From positions 1 to 20,044 of the forward strand of contig JAJXUF010000056.1 in NCBI GenBank assembly GCA_021783175.1: a stretch of DNA of 20,044 nucleotides, written 5' to 3'. The first letter of the stretch is position 1; the number at the start of each line of letters is the position of its first letter. Source of the DNA: Pseudomonadota bacterium (GTDB taxonomy: Bacteria; Pseudomonadota; Gammaproteobacteria; Acidiferrobacterales; UBA6901). Positions 6,187 through 13,626 of this stretch are shown here, in pieces. The notes under the pieces are model-generated. The model searched no databases and was not told where the DNA came from. It saw nothing but the letters and a program-made list of their open reading frames with translations. The position numbers and the translations under genes were made by a program.

Positions 6187-7814
6187 TGATGTATGACACT
6201 CTGTATTTATGCGAGAAGCCGTCGCAGGCGCGCGCACTGGCCAAACAGCTGGGTGCAAGCAAGACTGAGGATGATGTTTATGTTGGCGGCGGCAATGTCG
6301 TGCTGAACGCATACGGTCATCTATTAAATCTGGCCATGCCAGCGGACTATGGTGACTCCGGCCCATGGAATCTGAACTTACTTCCTATTATCCCCCAGAA
6401 ATGGGAATGGAAGGTCAAAGCAGAACATCAGCAGCAATACAACAAGATCGCTGTTTGGCTTGAACGTGTCAAAGCCGTGGTAATCGCGACGGATCCGGAT
6501 GAAGAAGGTGAAGTCATTGGCCGTCAGATTCTTTATGAATTGGGCTTCAAGGGGAATATCAAGCGTCTGTGGGTATCTGCACTCGATCCAAATTCATTAA
6601 AGCAAGCATTGGGGAACCTGCTTCCCTTGTCAGCGACCGACACGGCCTACCGCGCCGGCTGTGTGCGCCGACAACTGGATTGGTTGTACGGCATCAATCT
6701 CAGCCGGGCTATATCTGTCAGCTCGGGTCAGAGAACAAGTGTGGGGCGCGTCACGACAAAGCTACTGACCGAATTGGTCAAGCGTGAAATGGAGATTAGG
6801 CGTTTCACGTCAAGTCCTTATTACACCGCCACAGCAAGATTCTGCGACGCGGTGCTCGACTGGCAGCCAGCCGATGGGCATGACGACATCCCCCTCTTGC
6901 CAACAAATGGAGAAATCACGGGCATATGTATAGCCGCCAGCGAATACCAGGAAACCCTGGATCCGCCCCTGCCGCTGACACTTTCTGCGTTGCTGGCAAG
7001 CGCAGCTGAAAGGGGTATCGATCTGACTAGCGGTTATAGGGCAGCGCAAAGGCTGTACGAAGCCGGTGCGACCAGTTACCCGCGTACCGGCTCGACCACA
7101 ATGCCGGGTGCGGGCAAGCAGGGATTCGCCGCACATCATGCCATTGTCAATACTTGGCACACATGCCCGGACTGGCTACCGCAGGACTGCCAGGTCGTAT
7201 TCAATATAGTGCATCACAACTGTGTGCTGCAGCACATGGGGGAGGCGACCATCCATGTCCGAAAGCTGGTATTTGATATGGGTGGGGAGATATTTACTGC
7301 CACGGACCGTTGGCTTGCCCCGAATAAGCCCCGCGATGCGGGATGGTTGCTCTGCGATGCCCCCCGACAGATTGCATTGGAGAGCAACATCAAGAAGGCA
7401 AAGTTCAGGCCCGGCGATCAAGTAAGAGCAATGTTGAGCGTAGTGCGCAAGCAAACCGTGCCACCACAGCGGTTTACGGAAGCGGAATTATTGCGTCACA
7501 TGGCCGAAACCGGGATTGGCACGGAAGCGACTCGCGTCGACGCGATCAACAGCTTGGCGAAGAATCAGGTCGCAGAGCGCATGCAAACTAAACCAGGTTG
7601 TTCACTGGAACTACGTCCGACAGAAAAGGGCATGAACCTGGTTGATCGCCTCCCGTCCTCTGTAACCGGAGCTACCATGGAAACGCAACTGCGCAATGCG
7701 CTGGACTATGTGAGGAGCGGACAGGCCGACTTTGAGGGGCATTTGAGAAATGCAGCTAGGTGGATTGCGATCACGATTGACGGGATGAAACGCGGAAGCG
7801 TCTGTCAGTTATGA
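6186..7814 (+). CDS. topB: DNA topoisomerase III-like (type IA), short integrative-element form
   Basis: A 542-residue type IA topoisomerase, which would cut one DNA strand and pass another to relax or decatenate DNA. The Toprim domain carries LYLCEKPSQARALAKQLG (Glu10) and ATDPDEEGEVIG (Asp103/Asp105) for magnesium binding; TSVGRVTTKLL matches the family's 'SxGRVQTPTL'; the nucleophile is Tyr298 in ATSYPRTGS; ETGIGTEATR is the usual late motif. It is shorter than E. coli TopB (about 650 residues) and ends soon after the core, with no zinc-finger tail. The ATG at 6186 overlaps the previous stop; TTG at 6183 and ATG at 6189 are alternatives. TopB-type genes are common near integrases in integrative elements, where they may help element replication or transfer. 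Confidence 0.9.
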   Translation: MMYDTLYLCEKPSQARALAKQLGASKTEDDVYVGGGNVVLNAYGHLLNLAMPADYGDSGPWNLNLLPIIPQKWEWKVKAEHQQQYNKIAVWLERVKAVVIATDPDEEGEVIGRQILYELGFKGNIKRLWVSALDPNSLKQALGNLLPLSATDTAYRAGCVRRQLDWLYGINLSRAISVSSGQRTSVGRVTTKLLTELVKREMEIRRFTSSPYYTATARFCDAVLDWQPADGHDDIPLLPTNGEITGICIAASEYQETLDPPLPLTLSALLASAAERGIDLTSGYRAAQRLYEAGATSYPRTGSTTMPGAGKQGFAAHHAIVNTWHTCPDWLPQDCQVVFNIVHHNCVLQHMGEATIHVRKLVFDMGGEIFTATDRWLAPNKPRDAGWLLCDAPRQIALESNIKKAKFRPGDQVRAMLSVVRKQTVPPQRFTEAELLRHMAETGIGTEATRVDAINSLAKNQVAERMQTKPGCSLELRPTEKGMNLVDRLPSSVTGATMETQLRNALDYVRSGQADFEGHLRNAARWIAITIDGMKRGSVCQL

Positions 7815-7837
7815 CGGACGATATGCACTAAGTGTAG

Positions 7838-8383
7838 GCGTTACGTCTATTATTTCAGATGCAATGAGAATAATGGCGAAAACTTTGGCTCTACTAAGAT
7901 TATCTGCATAGGGAGCAAAAATTATGAAGAAAACGACGCGTAAATTTGGCGAATCAAAATCCCGGCGTGAGCCGAGAGTTCCAGTACGGAAAAAAGAAGC
8001 TGATTCGGTTGCGCGAGATCCAATATGTGATCACGACTGGCAGTCAGATGGACAGACTATGACGGCGGTCAGATGGACCTGCACCAAGTGTTACAAAACA
8101 AAGCTGAGTGGGTTGGACATCTAGCTACGGAGTTGACTGCAGCAATTTCCAGCCAAATGGACGGCCAAACACAGGCCTGTTTCGGGCCGCGCTTGTCAAA
8201 GATTTGCTGATCAACGGATACATATAACCTCGACGAAGATTTGTGAAGCCTAAAGTTGAGCTAAGGTGCTACGCATTTTTGCGCCGTAACGCTTGATAGC
8301 AGGGTAGTACGATGGCAGATATCATTCAAATCTGAAGTTTAGACACTCGAAGATTTTTGCCTGGCACCCTTGGCGTTACGTCT
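7838..8383. repeat. 12-base direct repeat GGCGTTACGTCT flanking the small zinc-ribbon gene
   Basis: GGCGTTACGTCT occurs exactly at 7838-7849 and again at 8372-8383. Its core GCGTTACG also occurs inverted at 8285-8292 (CGTAACGC). The pair brackets the small gene at 7924-8124. It may be a binding site or a short attachment-type repeat; twelve bases alone is weak evidence. Confidence 0.35.
7924..8124 (+). CDS. small basic protein with a CxH/CxxC zinc-ribbon-like motif
   Basis: A 66-residue protein with a very basic N-terminal half (KKTTRKFGESKSRREPRVPV) and a C-terminal half holding Cys35-x-His37 and Cys53-x-x-Cys56 (ICDHDW ... WTCTKC), which could bind one zinc ion. AGGGAG lies seven bases before the ATG. 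It follows the topoisomerase gene by 109 bases on the same strand, so it could have its own promoter. I do not recognise a family; a nucleic-acid-binding role is suggested only by charge and the cysteine pattern. Confidence 0.6.
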   Translation: MKKTTRKFGESKSRREPRVPVRKKEADSVARDPICDHDWQSDGQTMTAVRWTCTKCYKTKLSGLDI

Positions 8384-8628
8384 CACTAATAATGAAACTA
8401 TAAACTCAGTAAAGATAGCCAAAGGTCTCCTAATCTCATTAATAGATGAAACCCAAATCTCATAATAAATTGAAACTATAAAAATTCCTCAAATACCATT
8501 TCCGGCCTGTCCTCTCAGAATCTTTGAATTAAGGAAACGCTGTACTGGGAATTTAATATTCCTAGAATCTTCGAGTATTCCATAGGCTCTGCAATTAAGA
8601 CTGGCCATAGGATCGGTCTTGATTGTAA
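8125..8628. other. 504-base non-coding stretch with short repeats
   Basis: No open frame here shows a family motif or a good ribosome binding site. The left part has an ACAGGCCTGT palindrome (about 8171-8182). The right part is A/T-rich and carries three related 18-19-base repeats and a GCGTTACG motif in both orientations, listed separately. It could be a regulatory, attachment or origin-like region of the preceding element, or decayed DNA; the sequence does not decide. Confidence 0.5.
8381..8476 (+). repeat. three degenerate direct repeats, consensus near TCTCATTAATARATGAAAC
   Basis: Copies are at 8381-8398 (TCTCACTAATAATGAAAC), 8434-8452 (TCTCATTAATAGATGAAAC) and 8458-8476 (TCTCATAATAAATTGAAAC). 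The first and third copies are both followed by TATAAA. Centre spacing is uneven (about 53 and 24 bases), so this is not a CRISPR array; a cluster of protein-binding sites is possible. Confidence 0.5.
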
Positions 8629-8913
8629 TTACTTCTTGGCGCTGTTCATGGTTGCCTTCAGTGTTGCACCCGCCTTGAAAGCTGGAGCCTTGGATGCCTT
8701 AATTTTCATAGCTTCCCCAGTGGCAGGATTGCGCCCATTGCGTGCTGCACGTTTGCGCACTTCGAACGTACCGAAGCCAACTAATGCAACATTGTCGCCC
8801 TTCTTAAGCGTGGTAGTGACGATTTCAATCAGAGCGGCAATGCTGCGATCTGCATCAGCTTTTGTGCGGCCAGTCTTGGTTGCCAGTGCTTCGATGAGTT
8901 CTTGACGGTTCAT
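8629..8913 (-). CDS. hup: DNA-binding protein HU
   Basis: A 94-residue nucleoid-associated protein of the HU/IHF family. It starts MNRQELIEALATKTGRTKAD and has the DNA-binding arm with VALVGFGTFEVRKRAARNGR and NPATGEAMKI, including the Asn-Pro pair that intercalates and bends DNA. The C-terminal helix KAPAFKAGATLKATMNSAKK is slightly longer than in 90-residue HU. The ATG at 8913 has AGGGAG about nine bases upstream. HU forms homo- or heterodimers that compact DNA. A possible promoter (TTGCAA ... AACAAT, 17 bases apart) lies upstream, but the match is modest. It resembles HU-beta; I cannot tell whether it is the only copy. Confidence 0.93.
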   Translation of the reverse strand: MNRQELIEALATKTGRTKADADRSIAALIEIVTTTLKKGDNVALVGFGTFEVRKRAARNGRNPATGEAMKIKASKAPAFKAGATLKATMNSAKK

Positions 8914-9067
8914 GTCTTATAGCTCCCTTTAGTTGTGGTTGAAGTAGCGGCGTAGATTGTTGTGGATATTGGGTTTGCTTGCAAGGGGAAGTTGGCTGTC
9001 TATTCCTGGCCCTCTATAACGAGGCTCAGCTCTGCAAGAAGCAAACATGCAGACTATACAAAAGCGA

Positions 9068-9469
9068 TCATCTCTGCTTCAACAATGTCTCAAACTGTTC
9101 AATCGGCATCGGCTTGCCGAACAAATACCCTTGGTAGTGAACACAGCCTTTGCTCTGTAGGAGTTGACGTTGTTCTTCTGTTTCAACCCCTTCGGCAATG
9201 ACGTTCAGGTTCAGGCTCTGTGCCATGGCAATGATGGTACGCACGATCGCTCTATCGCTGCTATCGTCTGCCAGGTCGCGTACGAATGACTGATCGATCT
9301 TGAGTTGATCGAGTGGCAGACGTTTAAGGTATTGCAAGGATGAATAACCGGTGCCGAAGTCGTCCAATGAGAGCCGAATGCCGATTTTCTTCAATGCGTG
9401 CATAGTCGCTATGGTGTCCTCGATATTCGTACTATTAATTTTTGCTAGATTATATGTCTGTTCCTCCAT
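9068..9469 (-). pseudogene. EAL-domain c-di-GMP phosphodiesterase, C-terminal fragment
   Basis: The stretch NIEDTIATMHALKKIGIRLS then DDFGTGYSSLQYLKRLPLDQ then LKIDQSFVRD is the second half of an EAL domain, with the DDFG metal-binding motif, the catalytic Lys region (LKID), NVIAEGVETEEQRQLL and GYLFGKPMPIEQFE. The actual EAL motif and everything before it (normally PAS, GGDEF and half of the EAL domain) are missing. About 13 residues before NIEDTI do not match the family, and the IS30-type end begins at 9473, directly before the fragment. The fragment therefore cannot be an active phosphodiesterase. The missing part is not seen on the far side of the insertion sequences (11820-11891), so a deletion accompanied or followed insertion. 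Confidence 0.85.
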
Positions 9470-9476
9470 TGCGAAT

Positions 9477-10637
9477 TCAACCGGTCGATGCAACACATTG
9501 GTTAAACCGTTCTGCCGGTGTTTCGAAGTTTAACGTCTTTCGTGGACGTTCATTTAACTGACGAGCGACTGCATTAAGTTTCGATTGAGAGTGTACCGAT
9601 AAGTCTGTTCCTTTGGGGAAGTACTGCCTCAATAAGCCATTGGTATTCTCATTCGTCCCGCGTTGCCAGGGATTCTGCGGATCACAGAAATAGACCTTGA
9701 TGTCGGTTGCCAGCGTGAATCGCTTGTGGTCGGCCAACTCACTGCCCCGATCCTAGGTCAGCGATTTGTAGAGTTCGTGCGGTAACTTCCGGGCATGCTT
9801 AATCAGCGCGTTGATGACGATCTCGGTATCTTTACTGGGAATTTTCACCAGCATCACATAACGCGTCTGGCGTTCAACGAGGGTCGCAATCTGGCTGCTA
9901 CCACTGCCGCATAACAGATCCCCTTCCCAGTGTCCCGGTACCGCGCGATCCTCAACCGTAGCAGGACGTTCACTGATCGATACAGTGTCTTTTATTCTGC
10001 CGTGATCGTCGGTCTTCTGCGTGTGATGACGAGAACGACGCATGACTCGCGTACGTCGCAAGTGCTCCAGAAGCTCCTTCTTCAATGCGCCTCGGGCCTG
10101 GATATAGAGGCTGCGATAAATAGTCTCGTGTGACACCTGGTAACTTTCGTCGCTTGGGTAAGTCTGCTTCAGCCATCCGGCAATCTGTTCCGGTGACCAC
10201 AGCCCTTGGAGCTTAGCGGCCACGATGTGCGCCAACGTTCGATTCTCAACCAGTTTACAGGTCTTGGGGCGAAGTGTCCGATCCCAATCCGCCTGGTCAG
10301 CTTTGTTGGCTCGATAGCACTCCTGACCACCGTTGCGCTTGATCTCGCGACTGATGGTGGATGGCGCACGCCCGAGGGATGTTGCAATCGCGCGAGCCGA
10401 CTGGCCAGCTACCACTGCACGCGATATTTCCTCTCGCTCAGGAAGCGTCAGCGCCAGTCCGGAACGGCATCGTTGTGCCGGCCGTATTCCTCCAGTCTCG
10501 GCTAGAATCCGTTCGACAGATGAATGGTTTCGATCGAACAGTTGAGCAATGTGCTGAAGAGAATCGCCTTTCTGCCAGCGCTCCCACATTAACGCTATTT
10601 GACTTTCAGTATAATGAATCCGGGTTCTTCGTTTCAT
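9477..10637 (-). pseudogene. IS30-family transposase with an in-frame amber codon
   Basis: The frame encodes an IS30-type transposase of 386 codons: an N-terminal HTH region (MKRRTRIHYTESQIALMWER; SARAIATSLGRAPSTISREI) and the DDE catalytic core. The first Asp is in GHWEGDLLCG, the second in [10 protein letters not shown] and the Glu in [20 protein letters not shown] at 9753-9755 (codon 295) interrupts the frame exactly where family members have Trp before DRGSE, a single TGG-to-TAG change; the frame is otherwise open to the stop at 9477. The truncated product lacks the second Asp and the Glu and should be inactive. The ATG at 10637 has AAGGAG eight bases upstream. Confidence 0.92.
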
Positions 10638-10669
10638 CTGCAACACTCCTTCTGCTTACGCAGATTCTA

Positions 10670-11789
10670 TTGATCCGGCACGATGAAGATTGAACTATTT
10701 TGCGCATTATGGTCAGAGATGCATGGACAAAGAAGATGCAAGATTTCAAACATTGGAGCAGTTGCACGAGCGGCGTAAACAGGTCGTGCGAATGCATCGC
10801 AAAGGGATAGGCGTGATGCGCATTGTTGAGTTGAGTGGACTTTCCTACCCAACAGTGCGTGGCGTCATAGACCGATATGAGCAGGCTGGTTCAGCAGCAA
10901 TAAAACCCGCTTCTCGTGGCAGACAAGGTGGCGACGGTCGTCTCCTGAGCGACGAACAAGAGAGAACAGATCGGCAGATCATCTGCGACAAGCGGCCGGA
11001 ACAACTGAAGATGGAATTTGCGCTGTGGAACCGTGCTGCGGTCATGCAACTGATTGAGCGCGAATGCGGAATCAAGCTATCGGTGCGTGGCGTGGGCAAC
11101 TACCTCAAGCGCTGGGGCTTCACCCCGCAAAAGCCGATCAAGAAGGCGTATGAGCAACGCCCTGAAGCCGTGCAGGAATGGTTGGATAACGAATATCCGG
11201 CAATCGAGAAACGCGCCAAGCTTGAGGAGGCTGAGATTCACTGGGGTGACGAAACAGCGGTGGTGAATACTGATGTGCGAGGTCGAAGCTACGCACCCGC
11301 TGGTAAAACACCGGTGACCTATGCGGTAGGCGGCTCACGCCAGAAGCTGTCGATGATCGCCACCGTCACCAACCAGGGCAAGGCACGCTGGATGATCATT
11401 GATGAGGCATTCAACTCGGACAAACTGATCGAGTTCTTGGAAGCGCTGATCAAAGATGCAGACAAGAAGGTGTTTCTGATTCTGGATAATTTGCGAGTGC
11501 ACCACAGCAAACCAGTCAAGAAATGGGTGGAAGAACATAAAGACAAGATCGAGTTGTTTTACCTACCCAGCTATAGCCCGGAGCTAAATCCTGAAGAGCG
11601 GCTTAACGCCGATTTGAAGCACGCCATTTATACAAAGGTTCCAGTACGCACCAAGGCCAAACTGAGAGCCGCAACAACCGAACACATGTAGGCGTTGGAG
11701 AAAGCGCCCGAGCGAGTTAAAAAGTTCTTCCAAGATTCACGCGTGAAATATGCCGCATGAAAACTTCAAACTTCACTTGGCTGGATCAA
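10670..11789 (+). mobile_element. IS630-family insertion sequence
   Basis: The left end TTGATCCGGCACGATGAAG (from 10670) and the right end (reverse complement TTGATCCAGCCAAGTGAAG, ending at 11789) are imperfect inverted repeats. Each is flanked by TA (10668-10669 and 11790-11791), the target duplicated by IS630/Tc1-mariner elements. Length is 1120 bases, within the family range. It lies inside the IS30-type element, between that element's end and its transposase gene, so it arrived later. Confidence 0.88.
10723..11691 (+). CDS. IS630-family transposase, C-terminus cut by a TAG
   Basis: The product has a winged HTH part (RKQVVRMHRKGIGVMRIVEL then SGLSYPTVRGVIDRYEQAG) and a DDE_3 core with EIHWGDETAV (first Asp), VFLILDNLRVHHSKPVKKW (second Asp) and YSPELNPEERLNADLKHAIY (Glu). 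All catalytic residues precede a TAG at 11689-11691. After it the same frame continues for 22 codons (ALEKAPERVKKFFQDSRVKY then AA) to a TGA at 11758-11760, which looks like the normal family C-terminus. The protein therefore loses about 23 residues; activity may be reduced or lost. I chose the ATG at 10723 (MDKEDARFQTLEQLHERRKQ, the usual family start) over a TTG at 10690. Uninterrupted length would be 345 residues. Confidence 0.88.
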   Translation: MDKEDARFQTLEQLHERRKQVVRMHRKGIGVMRIVELSGLSYPTVRGVIDRYEQAGSAAIKPASRGRQGGDGRLLSDEQERTDRQIICDKRPEQLKMEFALWNRAAVMQLIERECGIKLSVRGVGNYLKRWGFTPQKPIKKAYEQRPEAVQEWLDNEYPAIEKRAKLEEAEIHWGDETAVVNTDVRGRSYAPAGKTPVTYAVGGSRQKLSMIATVTNQGKARWMIIDEAFNSDKLIEFLEALIKDADKKVFLILDNLRVHHSKPVKKWVEEHKDKIELFYLPSYSPELNPEERLNADLKHAIYTKVPVRTKAKLRAATTEHM

Positions 11790-11819
11790 TAGTGTGTTGC
11801 ATCGACCGGTTGAATTCGC

Positions 11820-11891
11820 GCATCGGGAGAAGACATCCAAACTGCCCGAACCAACATCTATTTCAGTAGATTGCCGTAGTCCGCTATGGCC
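11820..11891. other. 72-base remnant between IS elements
   Basis: This short stretch separates the right end of the IS30-type element from the left end of the IS1182-type element. It does not visibly continue the EAL gene on the other side of the IS30 copy: the frame in register with it meets a stop within a few codons. Its origin is unknown. Confidence 0.4.
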
Positions 11892-13503
11892 GGAGGCTGT
11901 GTGAAAACCCTCCACCCCAACTTCTCTCATGCGTTGATGTAGTAACGTCCGCATGGAGGGGAGATGATGAAGCGATTCATAGAAGGCGAGAGCCGGAATC
12001 AATCCACGCTGCTGCCCGAATGCCTGGACGACTACATTGCCGAAGACAACCCCGTACGCGCAATCGAAGCATTCATTGACGAACTGGATCTGCTGGCACT
12101 GGGCTTTGTGAGCGCGGAGCCTGCCGCGACAGGGCGGCCTTCCTACCACCCATCGGATTTATTGAAACTGTATCTGTATGGATACCTGAACCGCATACAG
12201 TCGAGTCGGCGGCTTGAGCGCGAGTGCCAGCGCAACATCGAACTGATGTGGCTAACTGGCAAGCTTGCTCCGGACTTCAAGACCATCGCCGACTTCCGTC
12301 GCGACAACGGCGAGGCGATTCGCAATGTGTGCCGCGAATTTACCCTGCTGTGCCGGAAGCTGGACTTGTTCTCGCAGGCCATCGTGGCAATTGATGGCAG
12401 CAAGTTCAAGGCGGTGAACGCACATGACCGCAACTTTACGCGCGCCAAACTGGAGAAGCGCGTACAGCAGATCGACCAGTGCATCGAACGTTACCTTGCC
12501 GAAATGGACACGGCTGACCGGCAGCACTCGGATGTGACTGAGATGCGGACGACCAGGTTGCACGAGAAGATTGCCACCCTCAAATCGCAAATGACGCAGC
12601 TAAAGGAGATCGAGGAGCAATTGAAGGATTCGCCCTCCGGGCAACTGTCCCTGACCGATCCTGACGCACGCGCGATGGCCACGAGCACCAGTCGCGGCCT
12701 TGTTGGTTATAACGTACAGACGGCTGTCGACGTGAAGCACCACCTGATTGTTGCCCACGAGGTTACCAACTCGGGTTCGGATCGCCAACAGCTGTCCAAT
12801 ATGGCGAGACAAGCCAAGGTCACGATGGATTCCGCAAACATGGACGTAATTGCGGACCGGGGTTATTTCAACGGCGACGAGATACTGGCTTGCGAGGAAG
12901 CCGGAATCACGCCGTATGTCTCAAAACCGATGACTTCGGAGGCGAAGGCGGCAGGCCGGTTCGACAAGTCTGACTTCGTATACGACCCACAGACCGATGA
13001 ATACCAATGCCCGGCCGGCAGCCGGCTGATCTGGCGCTTCGCCAGTGTGGAGCGGGATCATCTCATCCACCGCTATTGGAGTTCGGACTGTCAGCGCTGC
13101 CCGATCAAGGAAAAATGTACGCCCAGCCAACAACGGCGGGTCAGCCGATGGGAACATGAAGCCAGTCTGGAAGCAATGCAAAAGCGACTGGACAGAACGC
13201 CCGAGGCCATGAAGATTCGCAGGCAAACGGTGGAACATCCCTTCGGGACGATCAAATTCTGGATGGGAGCCCGGCACTTCCTGACCCGGACACTGGGGCG
13301 AGTTAGTACCGAGATGGGTTTGCATGTTCTGGCGTACAACATGAAGCGCGTCATGCAGATAATGGGAGTGAAAGGATTGATTGCGGCAATCCAGGCATGA
13401 CGGGAAATTGCCCGTCCGCAAAATCCGGCTGTGCAAAACTAAAAAGCTGGCAGCCAGAAATTTACTACGCGGCGCATTCATTCTGCGTTTTTACACAGCC
13501 TCC
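11892..13503 (+). mobile_element. IS1182-family insertion sequence
   Basis: Inverted repeats GGAGGCTGTGTGAAAAC (11892-11908) and GTTTTTACACAGCCTCC (13487-13503) differ at one position and enclose a complete transposase gene. Length is 1612 bases, typical for the family. I see no clear target duplication (GGCC on the left, AGCT on the right), which could mean a rearrangement after insertion. A GACGGG/CCCGTC hairpin directly after the transposase stop (13399-13416) lacks a T-run. The element sits at the boundary between moderate-GC DNA and the GC-rich gene cluster to the right. Confidence 0.87.
11964..13400 (+). CDS. IS1182-family transposase
   Basis: A 478-residue transposase that appears intact. 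The N-terminal domain (MMKRFIEGESRNQSTLLPEC, YHPSDLLKLYLYGYLNRIQS, RRLERECQRNIELMWL) is typical of the IS1182/IS5-like group; the DDE residues are in VAIDGSKFKAVNA, DVIADRGYFNGDE and QTVEHPFGTIKFWMGARHFL. A predicted coiled-coil insert (about residues 160-220) lies between the first and second Asp, and a cysteine cluster (CQRCPIKEKC) follows the second. GGGGAG a few bases before the ATG supports the start; the next codon is also ATG. It is the only one of the three transposases here without an interruption, so it could still be mobile. Confidence 0.93.
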   Translation: MMKRFIEGESRNQSTLLPECLDDYIAEDNPVRAIEAFIDELDLLALGFVSAEPAATGRPSYHPSDLLKLYLYGYLNRIQSSRRLERECQRNIELMWLTGKLAPDFKTIADFRRDNGEAIRNVCREFTLLCRKLDLFSQAIVAIDGSKFKAVNAHDRNFTRAKLEKRVQQIDQCIERYLAEMDTADRQHSDVTEMRTTRLHEKIATLKSQMTQLKEIEEQLKDSPSGQLSLTDPDARAMATSTSRGLVGYNVQTAVDVKHHLIVAHEVTNSGSDRQQLSNMARQAKVTMDSANMDVIADRGYFNGDEILACEEAGITPYVSKPMTSEAKAAGRFDKSDFVYDPQTDEYQCPAGSRLIWRFASVERDHLIHRYWSSDCQRCPIKEKCTPSQQRRVSRWEHEASLEAMQKRLDRTPEAMKIRRQTVEHPFGTIKFWMGARHFLTRTLGRVSTEMGLHVLAYNMKRVMQIMGVKGLIAAIQA

Positions 13504-13626
13504 AGCTGAAGCGGTCGTTTCCATCTGACAGTAGCGAATAGCCAGTCGGAAGTCGTATCGATCAGCGTTTTCGGAATAAAGAACGGATTGAAACGCGGAG
13601 TTCCTTCTCCTTGCTCTACCATTGAT
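13504..13626. other. short region between IS1182-type element and exporter
   Basis: 123 bases without a gene. It has no clear terminator for the leftward cluster. The AGCGGTCG near 13509 also appears, in reverse complement, near 3267; both may be relics of dispersed intergenic sequence. Confidence 0.3.

Larger units (their letters stand above)
9473..11817 (-). mobile_element. IS30-family insertion sequence, interrupted by an IS630-family element
   Basis: The ends are perfect inverted repeats: GAATTCAACCGGTCGATGCA plus ACAC at 9473-9496 and its reverse complement at 11794-11817. Both ends are flanked by GC (9471-9472 and 11818-11819), a possible two-base target duplication of the size known for IS30-family elements. 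The transposase reads leftward. Between the outer end at 11794 and the transposase start at 10637 lies a complete IS630-type element (10670-11789) inserted at a TA. Without it the IS30 copy would be about 1.22 kb, normal for the family. Confidence 0.85.

Noticed and set aside
8381..8476. Possible CRISPR array, because repeats end in ATGAAAC or TTGAAAC
   Set aside because: Only three degenerate copies, with unequal spacing of about 53 and 24 bases, and no cas genes.
13399..13416. GACGGG/CCCGTC hairpin after the IS1182 transposase as a Rho-independent terminator
   Set aside because: The stem is only six base pairs and no T-run follows.
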